Assembly: GCA_009760855.2 (NCBI GenBank)
Contig: WPIO01000128.1
Span: forward strand, 100,001-155,000
DNA from: Cristatella mucedo
Taxonomy: Eukaryota; Bryozoa; Phylactolaemata; Cristatellidae
Direction of reading: 5' to 3'
DNA length: 55,000 nt
Of this stretch, positions 1 through 38,339 are shown in pieces (the stretch's first letter is position 1; the number at the start of each line of letters is the position of its first letter). The notes beneath the pieces are model-generated. The model was not told the DNA's origin. It did not search any database and saw nothing but the letters and a program-made list of their open reading frames with translations. A program made the translations under genes and the position numbers.

Positions 1-2450
1 TTCTCGATCATTGGCTACTGCACCTTGTGATGGAAAAAATTAAACATTTGTGCATTAAATGCTTGGCTGCCCTGCGTCGGTCTGCGGCCTGGTGACAGTG
101 TTTGGTGCACCGTTCGGATTCCGATCGTACGTCTAGTAATTTGGTAATCAGCTGCCTGTCAACGGTCTCTACATCAAGGTTTCTACTAGAGCCTTGCCTG
201 GGCGACGGTCAGCATTACTCTTTCTGGAGTGCCATCTTTGGTTTGTTTCTCTCTGGTGGCCTCTGTAGTGTTTCATCTCATCCCTCCACAGGCATGCCAC
301 ATTCTTCTAGCAGCTGCCCATGTGGTGAATAGCTCTGTGGCTCACCTAAGCACCAGTCATGTTGACCTCTGAATCCCCTGTATCTGGCCAACAGATGGTT
401 TGTGGTTGATAGGTCACCATCCCTAGTTGTCTTTCAGGGAGTCATCACTGTACTGTGCTGGTAGCATTGCACAGCCAGGATCAAGCAAGGGGACTAGTTG
501 ACCAAACCTTTGTTGTCTGGTCATGACCACCTACTCCTTCCACCCACAAACTCCACTCACAGACACACAGTTTCCTACAGGCATGCACACATGCACACAC
601 ACACACACACACATGTGCACACACGCACATGCAGACACATACTTGCAGGCACATGCACTCACACATGCACACACGCTCACACGTACATGCAGCTGGAGAG
701 AGAGTGATGGAGGGAGAGTGGTCAAGATGAAAGTGATTGGCTGCCAACTGCTGGGTCTTCCTTTCTAGCTGCCCTACTACTAATACTAATTCCATATCCG
801 CTAATCTGACGGAGTTATGGAATGCACTGTAAAAAAAAATCAGCATTATGCCCTCTCTTTCTTTATGACATTGCAAGAGACAAAATGTGCCAACACAGAC
901 AGAACTGTGCCACCCACTTAGGAGAAATGCAGTGACATTGCTTGCAAATATCGTGAGCCCGAAATATATTTTGTCTTTCAGTTGTTTCCCTTTCTCATTG
1001 GTCAAATTAATGGCAGTTCACATTGATTATGATTAGGTTGACGTTAGATGAGAGAGAGACAGACAGACAGACAGACAGAGATCGCATTAACCACCGAGCC
1101 CTGGGAGTTTGCCGTCTGTGTAATAACAACAGTAATGATGATATTTGTATTTGAACTCGGCCGTGAACCCCAAGTAATCTAGGACCGGTGGGGGGAAACC
1201 GAAAGCTGCCTTCACAAATCTTTCGCATTTTTTATTATTTTTTTTATTATTTTTATTTTTTTTATTATTTTTCCTCTATTATTTTTTATTATTTCTTTAG
1301 ACGCTAAGGAAATCGCAAAATCATACTTTTTTCAACACGAACTTAGCAGCTGCTCGTCGATTCGAAATACGACATAATTTCGCACGACGTATGCAGGAGC
1401 CCAAAGCGGTTGCATGGGTGAGAGCAGCAGTGATGCATCCAGGGGCTCTAGATCCGAAGTCGAGGTCAAAGTGCAGCTGCTGAGAGCCGGCAGCTCCACC
1501 AAACAAGAGCTGCAGAGAGTTGTTGTTGCCGTTCCAGCTGCTGAGGGGTGGGGTTCACGGCCCTGGTTACAAATGCAAGCAGCTTAACCAGGCCTTGCCT
1601 GCCACTAGCATCAACCTATGCCTTGGCTGGCTGAGGCCACGACCCATCGTTAGTGGAGCATTCTTGGTATCTCTCTCCATGCAGGTGCTGCACCCAGCAA
1701 AGCTACTTAACCAGGCCTTGATTGCTGGCTTGTTCTCTGTGTCACAAGCCTATCTCTCATCGAGTGGCTTCGAATTAGCTGCTTATAACATGATGCATTA
1801 AACCCACAAGACCTTGTGTATGACATTATGGCATCTGCATGCCAGCGTCAAATGACAGAAGTGAGATATGACCCTGTTAATCGTTAGAAGGGCTGTTGCT
1901 GGCTGCAGGTGCTTCTCATCCGTCATCTGCTGCTGCTGCTGCCTCCGCTGCCACCACTGCTGCTGCTGCTGCTGCTGTTCTCAGCTTACTCAGTTTACTC
2001 GAAGGTCCTCTGTGGCTTTCATCCTCACCTCAACAATGCCAAATGAGGAAGTGCCTGCACTGCAGCCAACGACCGACGTCGTGACGTGCGATCGCCTTGA
2101 GCAACCAGCTGCTGATCTGTAGACCGAGCAGCCAGTGGCCTTTGTCCTGCCTGCCCCCCCCCCAGCGGCTGTGAGCAGAAACCGATGAGCCATACATGAG
2201 CCTGTCCCTTGCCTGTCTAAGCCAGTGGCCGTAGTAATAGTTGAGCCATTCCGACCGATCGCTCTGCAGTAGATGAAGTCAACCTGTAATGCAAGTGACT
2301 GTAGCATAACTGCCCGGAAGCACTGTGCAGCCTACAGTGTGGAAAAGCTTGCGTGACCTCAGCTTCAGCTGCCTCCGTCCAGGTCGGTCGCTCTAACCGG
2401 CTATGCTTCAGGGTAGCCGGGTCGCGTGTTCTCTCGGACTCACTCTAGTG
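1..2450. other. ARL5 intron sequence, no gene seen
   Basis: This is the intron upstream of the first visible ARL5 exon. It contains a CA-type tract near 585-690, a short GACA repeat at about 1055-1080, a TTATT-rich low-complexity stretch at about 1227-1305, and CTG-type triplet runs at about 1925-1980. I looked for the ARL5 start exon (P-loop GLDNAGKT) and did not find it. The open frames here are short and unlike known proteins. Confidence 0.6.
585..690. repeat. imperfect (AC)n microsatellite
   Basis: Alternating CA dinucleotides interrupted by TG, CG and CT pairs. The repeat produces Cys/Val- and His/Thr-rich open frames on both strands, which are artefacts. Confidence 0.9.
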
Positions 2451-2451
2451 C

Positions 2452-2644
2452 GGCCGAAGAACTCGATGTATCGGCGTGAGTCTGTGATCGTACCGTGTCC
2501 CGGCAGCACATTCGTCCGAGGCTCACTTTGCGTTTGATGCGGTCCTTGCATGATTTGGTGTCGGGCAAATTTGCTGTCGCACCCTTTAATAGCTCTTCGG
2601 CAGAACATGCTACTGCTGCTGTCGGTAAAGAACGATTCTTGCTT
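2452..2644. repeat. dispersed repeat, copy 1 of a pair
   Basis: CGAAGAACTCGATGTATCGG followed by CGTGAGTCT, and GGCAAATTTGCTGTCGCA onward to GAACGATTCTTGCTTC, occur again at 7488-7606. The first copy has about 65 additional bases between the two shared blocks. It sits about 220 bases before an ARL5 exon. The repeat type is not recognised and it has no coding match. Confidence 0.7.
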
Positions 2645-2864
2645 CGGTTGGTCCGACATTTCCTGCCCAGCATTCGGCCGCCTTTGGCAACGATGCAAGG
2701 CTGCTGAGCCAGACGGGGGCGGGCACGGTGCAATGGCTTCGGTGGAAGCGAAGGCGCTGCCTCCTGCCTCTCGGTTACCTGCGTTCGGCTGTGCGCTGAC
2801 GCAGCTGCATCGTTCGGAAGGGAATGACTGCGTGGCTCGAGCTCGCGTTCGCTTCCATCTGCAG

Positions 2865-30604
<27,740 letters not shown>

Positions 30605-31381
30605 TGCCGATCGTGGTCCTACTGGTAGAGCCTCCAATGTGCCGCACGGCCAGTAATCTTCTTTCTTTCGTGGCACCTCAGTCGTCCATTGTCCTTTGCC
30701 AGCAGATGGCACGTGAGCAGAGCTCATGTATCAGGGCCATGGTGAGCTGTGCTCACACATATGGCGAGTGCTGGCCTGAACTGAGCATCTTGTGTCGGCA
30801 GCAGTTCCTTCCCTCGTAGGCTGGTTGGCTGCTTGCTGCTGGCAGCAATCGGGTCCTTTTTGAACAGCATTACGACGTCGACCAGTTAGTCCCTAAGCCA
30901 GCTAACGCGTGAGCTGGCTCGAGATGCTGGCTGACCGCCGGACCCACATCAACGCCGAGGCTTCGACTGTGCGGCAGAGCCTGCAACAGTGCACTTGGTG
31001 TCGACATTACCACGCTCGCCTGGTCACGGTCTAACGTCGTTCTACTGTCAGTTGCATGGACCGACCCCTGGACCAGCAGGCTGCTGGATGGCAGGCTGCT
31101 TCCTCCTTGAATGGCCACCCCACCCACACCATATTTTGTAGCTCACATCATGCTCTTAGTTAAACCCATCAAACAAAGAGTTGGTGTGGTATAGCTTACT
31201 TCGAGAGGGAAAGGCAACAGTGCTGCAGTTCGTGGTGCATTGAGATGCCTTCGGCGTCCAGTCGGTATCGCTGGCATCATCGTCACCGGCAGGCTGCAGA
31301 ATCGAGCGCAGCTTCGACGTGAGCTCGTGTCACACTGCATGCACAAGCAAGTCTTCTGTAGGATGCTAGGTCAAGCGACTT

Positions 31382-31387
31382 AATAAA
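31382..31387 (+). promoter_or_regulatory. candidate ARL5 polyadenylation signal AATAAA
   Basis: This is the first AATAAA I see downstream of the ARL5 stop, about 780 bases away. It is followed within 40 bases by a TG-containing stretch (CGCTTAGTGTTCTG). The 3' UTR would be 30605 to about 31410, with no other recognisable feature inside it. A variant signal closer to the stop could be used instead. Confidence 0.35.
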
Positions 31388-32320
31388 CAGCCGATATCTG
31401 CATCTGCTGCGCTTAGTGTTCTGATCCCAGATGCACCGCCGAGGGATTGTCTTACCTCCGATGTGGACATTGTTCATCTAGGTGATGCATCTCCATTTTG
31501 CCGTCTAGGTGATGGATCTCCATTTTGCCCTGGCTGCATGACCGTAGCGTTTGTTTTCTTTTAGCGAGAAAACAGCACCCTTGTCACGGCAACGAAAATT
31601 GCAGCTGATTTCCCCAACGACCCGAGCAGCCAATTTGAAATCTCTTGAGTTTGGGCAATAATGATCAGAAGATCCCTCATCAATAGATCCAAGATCAATA
31701 GACCGACGCCGCGGTAGCTGTGCAGCTGTGACCTTAAATCGGCAGAACTCGAAAATGATGCGTCAGATGAGAGGAATCTTTTTGCGACGCCTGTTTAATC
31801 TTGCTGTCTGATTAGCTGCACAACTGCCAGCACAGCGCTCCTATTTGTTTACACATTTAGCTAACCATTTCAAGTCATGCGTACATGACTCACTGAAGCT
31901 TGGCATCTGCCACAGGGGACGTCCCCGGCAATGCCATACAGGATAGTAGTCACCTACATAGCTACGAATTCTCAAAGGTTCAGCCGAATCTGCCTTTCTG
32001 TTCCCCTTTCTATGTGTTGTCTGACTTGTCATTCGTGATTGATTGCTCAAGGATACAGCAGTTCAACAACCCGCTTGACGGAGTGCTTTTACAGTACCCA
32101 ACCATTGCCGTCTTTTCGCCAATGGGTCCGACTTTAGAGGAGGATTACATAGAGAAACACGAACTTCTCACCTTCGTACGTAAATCCTTCCTAGAGGATT
32201 AACTTTGCCTCTATTCAGCTACTTTTCTCACCTACCTGTGAACGGTAACTAATTTTTGCAGTTTTAATTCGCGTGCTGACAGATAGTGTTCGTCGTTTAG
32301 TGTCTGGGTGCTTCCAGTCA
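31388..32320. other. sequence downstream of ARL5, unassigned
   Basis: A direct repeat, TAGGTGATG with ATCTCCATTTTGCC, occurs twice at 31479-31529. A 100-codon + frame at 31900-32202 is open but unrecognised (see findings). No other feature is seen. Confidence 0.4.
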
Positions 32321-32327
32321 TGTCAAT

Positions 32328-32545
32328 AATAATATATTTGTATAGCGCCATCGGAGAACTGCATCTCTCTCCAGGCACGTTGCAGCTGTTGCACATAAAA
32401 CATTACCAGAGCTTTGGTGGTAATACCCGAAAGCTGTAGGCATAGAGTAAGCAGGTACATGCACACGAAGGAAGAATCACAAAGACCCACCACAAATGCT
32501 GTAATATAAAGGTGCGTTTTAAGCGTCTCTTGAAATGTCATGTCA
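32328..32545 (-). mobile_element. LINE-B 3' UTR fragment
   Basis: AATAATATATTTGTATAGCG, CATCGGAGAACTGCATCTCT and CCAGGCACGTTGCAG, followed by AATCACAAAGACCCACCAC and GGTGCGTTTTAAGCG. These are in the LINE-B 3' order with internal deletions. Confidence 0.7.
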
Positions 32546-32694
32546 GAGGACGTTGTAGTGAAGTATGTGTGCTGTGACGGCCATCGACAGTTTCACATCC
32601 TGTCTACCCAGCTGCATGAGCTATCGACGGCGACTCTCCCATACAGCCGATGGCTACGTATGTCACAAGGAATCTGGTCGACATTGAGGGGTAA

Positions 32695-33050
32695 AATAAA
32701 TAATTATAATAAATACACTTGATAAAGCGCCCTCGAGAGAACTTAATCTATTTTTAGGCGCTTACCTTTGCTACAAAGGAAACGCGATCGAATGGCGACC
32801 GAGTGGTATCGTGCTTGATAAACAACATGAATAACATGGTTAGGGAAGACATGTACGGGGGTCAGCATGCAAGTGTGGTTAGTGGCAGCATGCACAGTGT
32901 CAGCACGCATAAGGACATAAAGGACGAACTAAATACTATCCTAAATAGGTGCGTTTTTAAGTTGTTTTTAAATATGGTCAAGTCAGAGGATGCTGCGACG
33001 CAAGTCGGGAGTGAGTTCCAGGCTTTGGGAGCGTACGTAGGTTTTTACCA
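32695..33050 (-). mobile_element. LINE-B 3' fragment
   Basis: ACACTTGATAAAGCGCCCTC, AGAACTTAATCTATTTTTAG, GTCAGCATGCAAGTGTGGTT, GTGTCAGCACGCATAAG, AAATATGGTCAAGTCAGAGG and GGGAGTGAGTTCCAGGCTTT align to the 13112-13500 copy. It is truncated at about 33050. Confidence 0.82.
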
Positions 33051-33424
33051 TCAGCTGACCTTCCTTACTATGCGGCTTTCAGACACTGCATTACTGTCAC
33101 AGTGGTTTTTCTCGGAAACCGCTAATTAAATATGGATTCATCGCTCTGCCTCTTAAAACCGAAAAATTAAATACGTAGCTGCCACGAGTGCGGTCGAACG
33201 AGTGCAGCTATGCAAGTAAGCCGTCAAAACGAGGTAGTCGCTAACACGGCGATAGCGTATTTTCTGCTTCTCCTCGAGCAGTGTGTGGGCAACCTAAAAA
33301 GAGCCTAGATCGCCCACGGGGGCTGGGCTAGGCTAATTAGTTCGGTTTATAGATCGCCAACAGGGGCCAGGCTGAATAGTGCGGTTTGCCGCCAAGTTCG
33401 TCGTCTAGATAGTCCAAGGTGAGG

Positions 33425-33590
33425 AGCCACGATGGCACACTGGCTAAGGCGGTTGCTTTTCACGACTTCGGTCTGAGGTCGTGGGCTCGAATCCTGCAGT
33501 GGGCGATCCTTTATTGCCGCTGCAAGCGTTAGTGATTATCGTAAAAGCACTGTTGTCGCTATACAAAAGAGATTTTAGATTTTATTAACA
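33425..33590 (+). mobile_element. tRNA-derived SINE, family 1
   Basis: GATGGCACACTGGCTAAGGC, GGCTCGAATCC (box B) and GCAGTGGGCGATCC, followed by GCTGCAAGCGTTAGTGATTA and CGCTATACAAAAGAGA. Confidence 0.75.
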
Positions 33591-33594
33591 GAGT

Positions 33595-33700
33595 GGACAA
33601 TCCTCAATCGCCGCTGCAAGCGGTGGCGATAGCCATAAAGGCTCTTTTGCCACTATTCAAGAGAGGCTGTTAAGTCAGCTAGTATTTTTTAACTCGACTA
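33595..33700 (+). mobile_element. SINE family 1 tail, second partial copy
   Basis: CCGCTGCAAGCGGTGGCGAT, AGCCATAAAGGCTCTTTTGC and GAGAGGCTGTTAAGTCAGC repeat the family-1 body immediately after a full copy, giving a 1.6-unit tandem arrangement. Confidence 0.65.
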
Positions 33701-34255
33701 TTGAAGGGCTGAGCGATGGTGCTATTGGTAGAACAGAAGATGATCTCTGCTCTGACTGCCGACGTGTATCTTAAATTCAGCGGTTCACTTCGCGCGCAGG
33801 TCTTCCTAGCTGGGCCAGTACAAGCTCGTGCAAAACCCGGCCGCTCGGACTTGCCGGTTGCAATTGTAGCACTTCCTGCAGCACTGCAGCACTTCCCACC
33901 GACCTGCACCGGCTGCCCATTGCAAGTTGGCGTCGGCTTCAAGGTCAGGTCACTCGTCGGTCTCGTCACGCTCCTGCTCCTGCTTACCAGTCTGCTTACC
34001 TTACCTCACCTGATTGCCTTATTTGTCTGAAATGCTTACTCGCCAGAGTCCCGTCGCAACACCTGCTTCTCTGGCTTTCGGGTTGCTTAATCCATCGATC
34101 TCGAATTCTTCGGAGACTATGCCTTCGGTTCATCTGCTCTTAAAGACCGAAGTCACTACGGACTGCTACTGTAATGACTTTCACGGACCTTACAGTATTT
34201 CAAAGAAGCTGAAGATGTACGTAAGCCTTCCAGCATTTACTCCGTAGAAGTGAAT
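33700..34255 (+). mobile_element. CR1-like LINE C-terminal relic, subtype not assigned
   Basis: In mixed frames the + strand reads LHRLPIAS, GFKVRSLVGLVTLLLL, NSSETMPSVHLLLKTEV and KKLKMYVSLPAF up to a stop at 34247. This is the same order of landmarks (LHWLP, LKT..., LK.YLF..AF) as other CR1-like C-termini. It is too diverged to place in LINE-A or LINE-B. Confidence 0.55.
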
Positions 34256-35010
34256 TCAACTGCATATGCTTGGGCGAACCGAAACCATTTATCACTTATA
34301 AGTTGACATGCTTCCTTTCCAGAATATTTAAAAGTCCTAGAAAGTTATTTAGTTATTTAGAGTGTTTTATTGTATAGTAACTATACTATGTCGCTGCGTA
34401 TGTGCTCCGTACGCATCTCAGTTTTAGCTGGCTATCTATGGCCAAAGTGCCCCTACAGTTCGGCGGAACTTCCGCCGAAACTTCCGCCGAAATTCAACAG
34501 GGAACCCTGTGGAAATTCGTCCGGTTACCAGCCTCCCATTTATAAAAAGTAGCTCTGTCATTAATCGATAGATGCCAAACTCGAGGACTGGTAAGAAACT
34601 GCCTCGATTATACAGCTGCAGAAACTGCTATCTATCAGCTATGCATCTGCTTGCAGGGGGCAGAATAGCGTGCTGCCGCCGCCGCCGCTGCCGCCGCCGC
34701 TGCTGCTGCTGCTGTCGGACTCGTTGCGTATCCACGACCTGGTCGGGTCATGAAACGCGAGCACTTTCAGCCAGCTACAAGTCCTGGTGTGACTCGCTAA
34801 GGTTTAACTACTCAACTCGCCCACCAACACCTGCACCCACAGCAGTTGGTTCAGCAAAGACGTGATCTCGAGTGGGCGCCCGGATGGAAAGCCATTATGT
34901 GTGGGGCGGCGCTCGCCCAAATTCTTGCCGGAGCGAAGGGAATTTCGCCGAATCTAGGCACCTAACCTACCGAAATCTCCCGTAATCGAGCGGCGCTGCC
35001 TACCCTGGAG
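34256..35010. other. intergenic sequence, unassigned
   Basis: Has a CCGCCG/CTGCTG triplet run at 34674-34715 and a short direct repeat AACTTCCGCCGA at 34466-34490. Nothing gene-like was seen. Confidence 0.4.
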
Positions 35011-35014
35011 GAAT

Positions 35015-35645
35015 GATGATAATAATGATGACGATAATAATGATTCATTTGTACAGCGTCCTCAGATAACTCGATCTCTCTCCAGGCACTTTAAATATGT
35101 GAAAAAAAGAAGCAAAGCGATCGAGTGATTAATATACGAACAATGCCAAGAAGTTCGTTATGGTTAGAGGTGGCACGCACAGTGTCAACATGTACATATG
35201 GTAAGTGGTAACCTGTGCAGTGTCGGCAAGAATAAGCACACTAATGACAAATCACGAGGAACCTAAAAATGCTGTCTAAAAAAAGTACGTTTTAGCTGCT
35301 TTTTGAAAGCCATGGGGATGTCGTGACGTTAGTCGGGAGTAAGTTCCAGGTTTTGGGAGCATACGATCCAAAGGCCCGGAGTCTAACGGATTTGAGGTTG
35401 GTTCGAAGCATAGCTAAACGAGTAAGAAAAGCGAGTAGTACGATGTCTAGCCCGGTGGGGAAATAGTTCTGATGGAATAAGAATAAAATATATAATAATA
35501 AATAGTTCTGGTAGGCTGGAGACAGAATATATAGAGATCTAAATTTAAGTGACAGAACCTTGAAGTCGATACGGTGGTTGATCGGGAGCCAGTGCAGATC
35601 GGCAAGAAGTGCAGTTAAGCTGCTCGCCCCGACCAATTTATACAA
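35015..35645 (-). mobile_element. LINE-B 3' fragment (RT C-terminus plus UTR)
   Basis: The minus strand reads LTALLADLHWLPINHRIDF, KVLSLKFRSLYIL and LRTNLKSVRLRAFGSYAPKTW, then the LINE-B 3' UTR and an ATTATCATCATTATT tail at 35020-35045. The frame is damaged between these landmarks. Confidence 0.85.
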
Positions 35646-35654
35646 ATAAATTAT

Positions 35655-35770
35655 TTTTTGCCGAGCTGGTTTGGCCCAGTGGTTAAGGTGCTCGCAACGA
35701 CCATGGTCTGGCCACGGTCATGGGCTTGAGTCCCAAGGCACGTGTGAAGCACCTGAATAGAGACTAACTT
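35655..35770 (+). mobile_element. tRNA-derived SINE, family 2 (sense copy)
   Basis: TTGGCCCAGTGGTTAAGGTG (box A region), ATGGGCTTGAGTCCC (box B), AGGCACGTGTGAAGCACC and TGAATAGAGACTAAC. The tail is replaced by LINE-B sequence at 35783. Confidence 0.68.
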
Positions 35771-35784
35771 CGTTTATAAACGTA

Positions 35785-35885
35785 CAAGCTGCAACGCTCA
35801 CGACAGATAAGCCTAGCTGCCGAGTTTTGCACCGACTGTAAGCTCGCGATTGCACAGGCCGGTATACCAGCGACGAGATGCTACA
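35785..35885 (-). mobile_element. LINE-B internal fragment
   Basis: GCAACGCTCACGACAGATAA and GCCTAGCTGCCGAG, shared with 37005-37040, followed by GCACCGACTGTAAGC. It corresponds to the LINE-B region at about 19915-19990. Confidence 0.55.
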
Positions 35886-36011
35886 AATGCACGATAATAA
35901 CAATAATAATAATAATACATTTGATATAGCGCCCTCGGCGAACTTGATCTCTTTCTAAGCACATCGGCATTTGCTGCAAAGAAACGCACGATCGAATGGT
36001 TAGCGGTAGAT

Positions 36012-36237
36012 TATGCTCAATTATTATGCTCAATAAATTATGCTCAATTATTATGCTCAATAAATATGCTCAGTTATTATGCTCAATTATTATGCTCAAT
36101 AGATTATACTCAATCATTATGCTCAATAAATTATGCTCAATAAATATGCTCAATTATTATGCTCAATAAATTATGCTCAATAAATATGCTCAACTTTTAT
36201 GCTCAATAAATTATGCTCAATATGCTCAATAAACACC
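36012..36237. repeat. TATGCTCAATAAAT-type minisatellite
   Basis: About 16 units of TATGCTCAAT followed by AAAT, AAAT-less, TAT or TT spacers of variable length. It is AT-rich and contained within a LINE-B 3' UTR. Confidence 0.93.
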
Positions 36238-36547
36238 AATGATATGGTGAGAGGTGACGTGCACAGTATCAGCATGCACGTATGGTTAGTGGCAGCATGC
36301 ACAGTGTCAGCATGCTTAAGCACATACAGGTCGAATCACGAGGACCCACTAAATTCTCCGATAAACAGATGCGTTTCTAGTTTCTTTCCAAATCTGGTCA
36401 AATCGGGAGATGTTCTGACGCGAAGTCGGGAGTGAGCTCCATCCAGGCTTTGGGAGCAGACGAACCAAAGGCACGGTCTCCAAAGGATTTGAGTTCAGCC
36501 AAGGCATAAGTAAACAATTAGATTCCAAAAAGCGGACGGTACGATGC

Positions 36548-36847
36548 AGGTCCTAGATTGTGGAACTTGCTTCCACAATTCTTACGCAACGACAACTACT
36601 CTCCTACTGCCGGCTTTGGCACAACCTTTTCAGCGGTCCTGAGCTGCTACTTCTATGCTACTCACTAACTCAATTGCTCTCCTGACTCTGCTATGCTTCC
36701 CACTTTTTCTTTGTTGCGTGAGACGAAGTCTGTTGGCTACCGAATGCGTACCGAAAGCCGATTAGGCTGTGAGTGCGCTATACAAATCTCTCCTGCGTAA
36801 CACCCACGTGGTCTTTATGACTTTGTGGAGTTCAGACGGAGATACAT
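36548..36847 (+). mobile_element. LINE-A 3' insertion nested in LINE-B, with target duplication
   Basis: The 300-base insert runs from AGGTCCTAGATTGTGGAAC to TTTGTGGAGTTCAGACGGAG and ATACAT, and is colinear with the 25378-25665 copy. TACGATGC flanks it at 36540-36547 and 36848-36855 and occurs once in the uninterrupted LINE-B copy at 13553-13560. This defines an 8-bp target-site duplication. Confidence 0.9.
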
Positions 36848-37364
36848 TACGATGCTTAGTCTGGTGAGGGAGTAGATCTTATAGGTATGCTGAAGCCAAA
36901 GACTGAAGGGACCTTGTGTGAAAAAGTGAGTGAAAAAACCTTGAAGTCGATGCGTTGCTTGACTGCGAGCAGGTCGGTGAGATATGGCGAGATGTGGCAA
37001 CTGCGACGCTCACGACAGATAAGCCTAGCTGCAGAGGTTTACATCATGCACAAAACTGGGTGTCTCTAACCTTCACCTTCATTCATGAGGAAGTGCCAGA
37101 CGCAGTCATTTAGATACATTTTGGAGAAGGACTACTTCGCAAAGCCATACCAAAAACTATCATCTGGAGACCAAATTTTTTACTAAACCCACTTGAAACC
37201 ACTAAACAATTTACTTTCGTGTGTTTTCACTGCAAGTAGGGTTGACCAAGGTGGAAGCATGCTAATTTGCAACATTTTTTGCGTCTTCATGTTAATCCAA
37301 CCTTGTGTTAGTATTGAATTTTGTAAAAATTTGCAATGATTTAGATTAAGTTAGTTTTTACTTC

Positions 37365-37680
37365 TAGGTCCCTTCATTCTCTACCTAAAGCCTACGTATC
37401 AGAACTACTCCGCCGCCCGGCAAAGAATCGCACAGCTTGCTGTACTGACTCGACTCATTTAACCGCACCTCGCATGAACCTCCAAACAGTTGGAGACCGT
37501 GCCCCCAGTTCGCACTCTCACAACTCGCTCGGAACTCGCTAGCGACTCACCTCACAACGCCGCATCCCTCGCATAACGACATTCAAAAAGAAGTCCGAAA
37601 CGTATTTCCTGTTACCTGTTTACCGCAGCACTCGGCGGGTCTTAGCGACTTGTCCTACTTGTGCATGTACGTGCTTACGC
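37365..37680 (+). mobile_element. LINE-B 3' fragment (sense)
   Basis: AGGTCCCTTCATTCTCTACC, CAGAACTACTCCGCC, TTTGGAGACCGTGCC-like sequence, then AACGACATTCAAAAAGAAGT and GTATTTCCTGTTACCTG correspond in order to the LINE-B C-terminus. The frame is broken. Confidence 0.65.
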
Positions 37681-38110
37681 TCCGCCTGCTGCTTGCGGAT
37701 GGACCAAATGACCATGGACCAACTTAGGTGTAGGGTCCTTGTCAAAGCAAGCCCGACTGCTATCAATGTTATGTAGCTGAAAGTAGGAGCTAACTTGACT
37801 ATAGAAAATGTGGTCGTCTACTGACAGGTCACTCTGGAACCGGACGCCCAGATTTGGTACATATACTAAACGGGGATTGTGTCGGCACAGCCGATTTCGA
37901 GCGATAAGCTTTGCCGTTTCTGCATCGTACTTGGTTAGCCCATAGCTAGTCAGTGAAAGTGGCGAGACAAACTGCAGTTCGCCAGCGAAGTTACGCGAGT
38001 TGGCGCCCGGGTTTTGTCGAGGCACCAGGAGTCTGCCGTCTACTGGGGCTTTCGCAATTCCGGTAGCTGCCAGCAGCGAGACGCGGTCTGTCCACACGAA
38101 TGAGGCGATA
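37680..38110 (-). mobile_element. CR1-like reverse transcriptase C-terminal fragment
   Basis: The 140-codon minus frame at 37675-38097 reads AKLIARNRLCRHNPRLVYV, PNLGVRFQSDLSVDDHI and FYSQVSSYFQLHNIDSSRAC. This is the conserved stretch after the ADD box (LGV....L....HI...C....L..I) of CR1-like RTs. It is head-to-head with the sense LINE-B piece on its left. Confidence 0.75.
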
Positions 38111-38339
38111 GGGCTCGAGACACCAGTATCATCGGGCGCGTGACGAACTCTCCCCCTCTAGCGCCATGGTAAACCTTTAGGGCGTCTCGGCACTTATTTT
38201 ACGCTACGTTCCAAAAACGGCAAAGCGGCTGGTGGATCCATTTAAGTTCCTGTTTCCAAATCCTGTAGCATCGGATGCTGCTTCCGGTCAGTGCGCTGTA
38301 AGTATTAACCTGCCGACCCTCCACGTCATCTGGGAACAA

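Larger units (their letters stand above)
35892..37045 (-). mobile_element. LINE-B 3' fragment, interrupted by a LINE-A insertion
   Basis: The tail (AATAATAAT... TTTGATATAGCGCCCTCGG) starts at 35895. The 3' UTR continues at 36237 (TGACGTGCACAGTATCAGC, TGGTTAGTGGCAGCATGC), then the C-terminus up to AAGCGGACGGTACGATGC at 36547. It resumes at 36848 (TACGATGCTTAGTCTGGTGA) and runs to about 37045. Bases 36012-36237 are a minisatellite expanded inside the UTR. Confidence 0.85.

Noticed and set aside
36012-36237. CRISPR-like spaced repeats
   Set aside because: The spacers are 2-5 bases, the host is an animal and the array lies in a LINE. It is a minisatellite.
37675-38097. 140-codon minus frame as a host gene
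   Set aside because: Its conserved LGV....HI pattern is that of CR1-like reverse transcriptase, so it is retroelement sequence.
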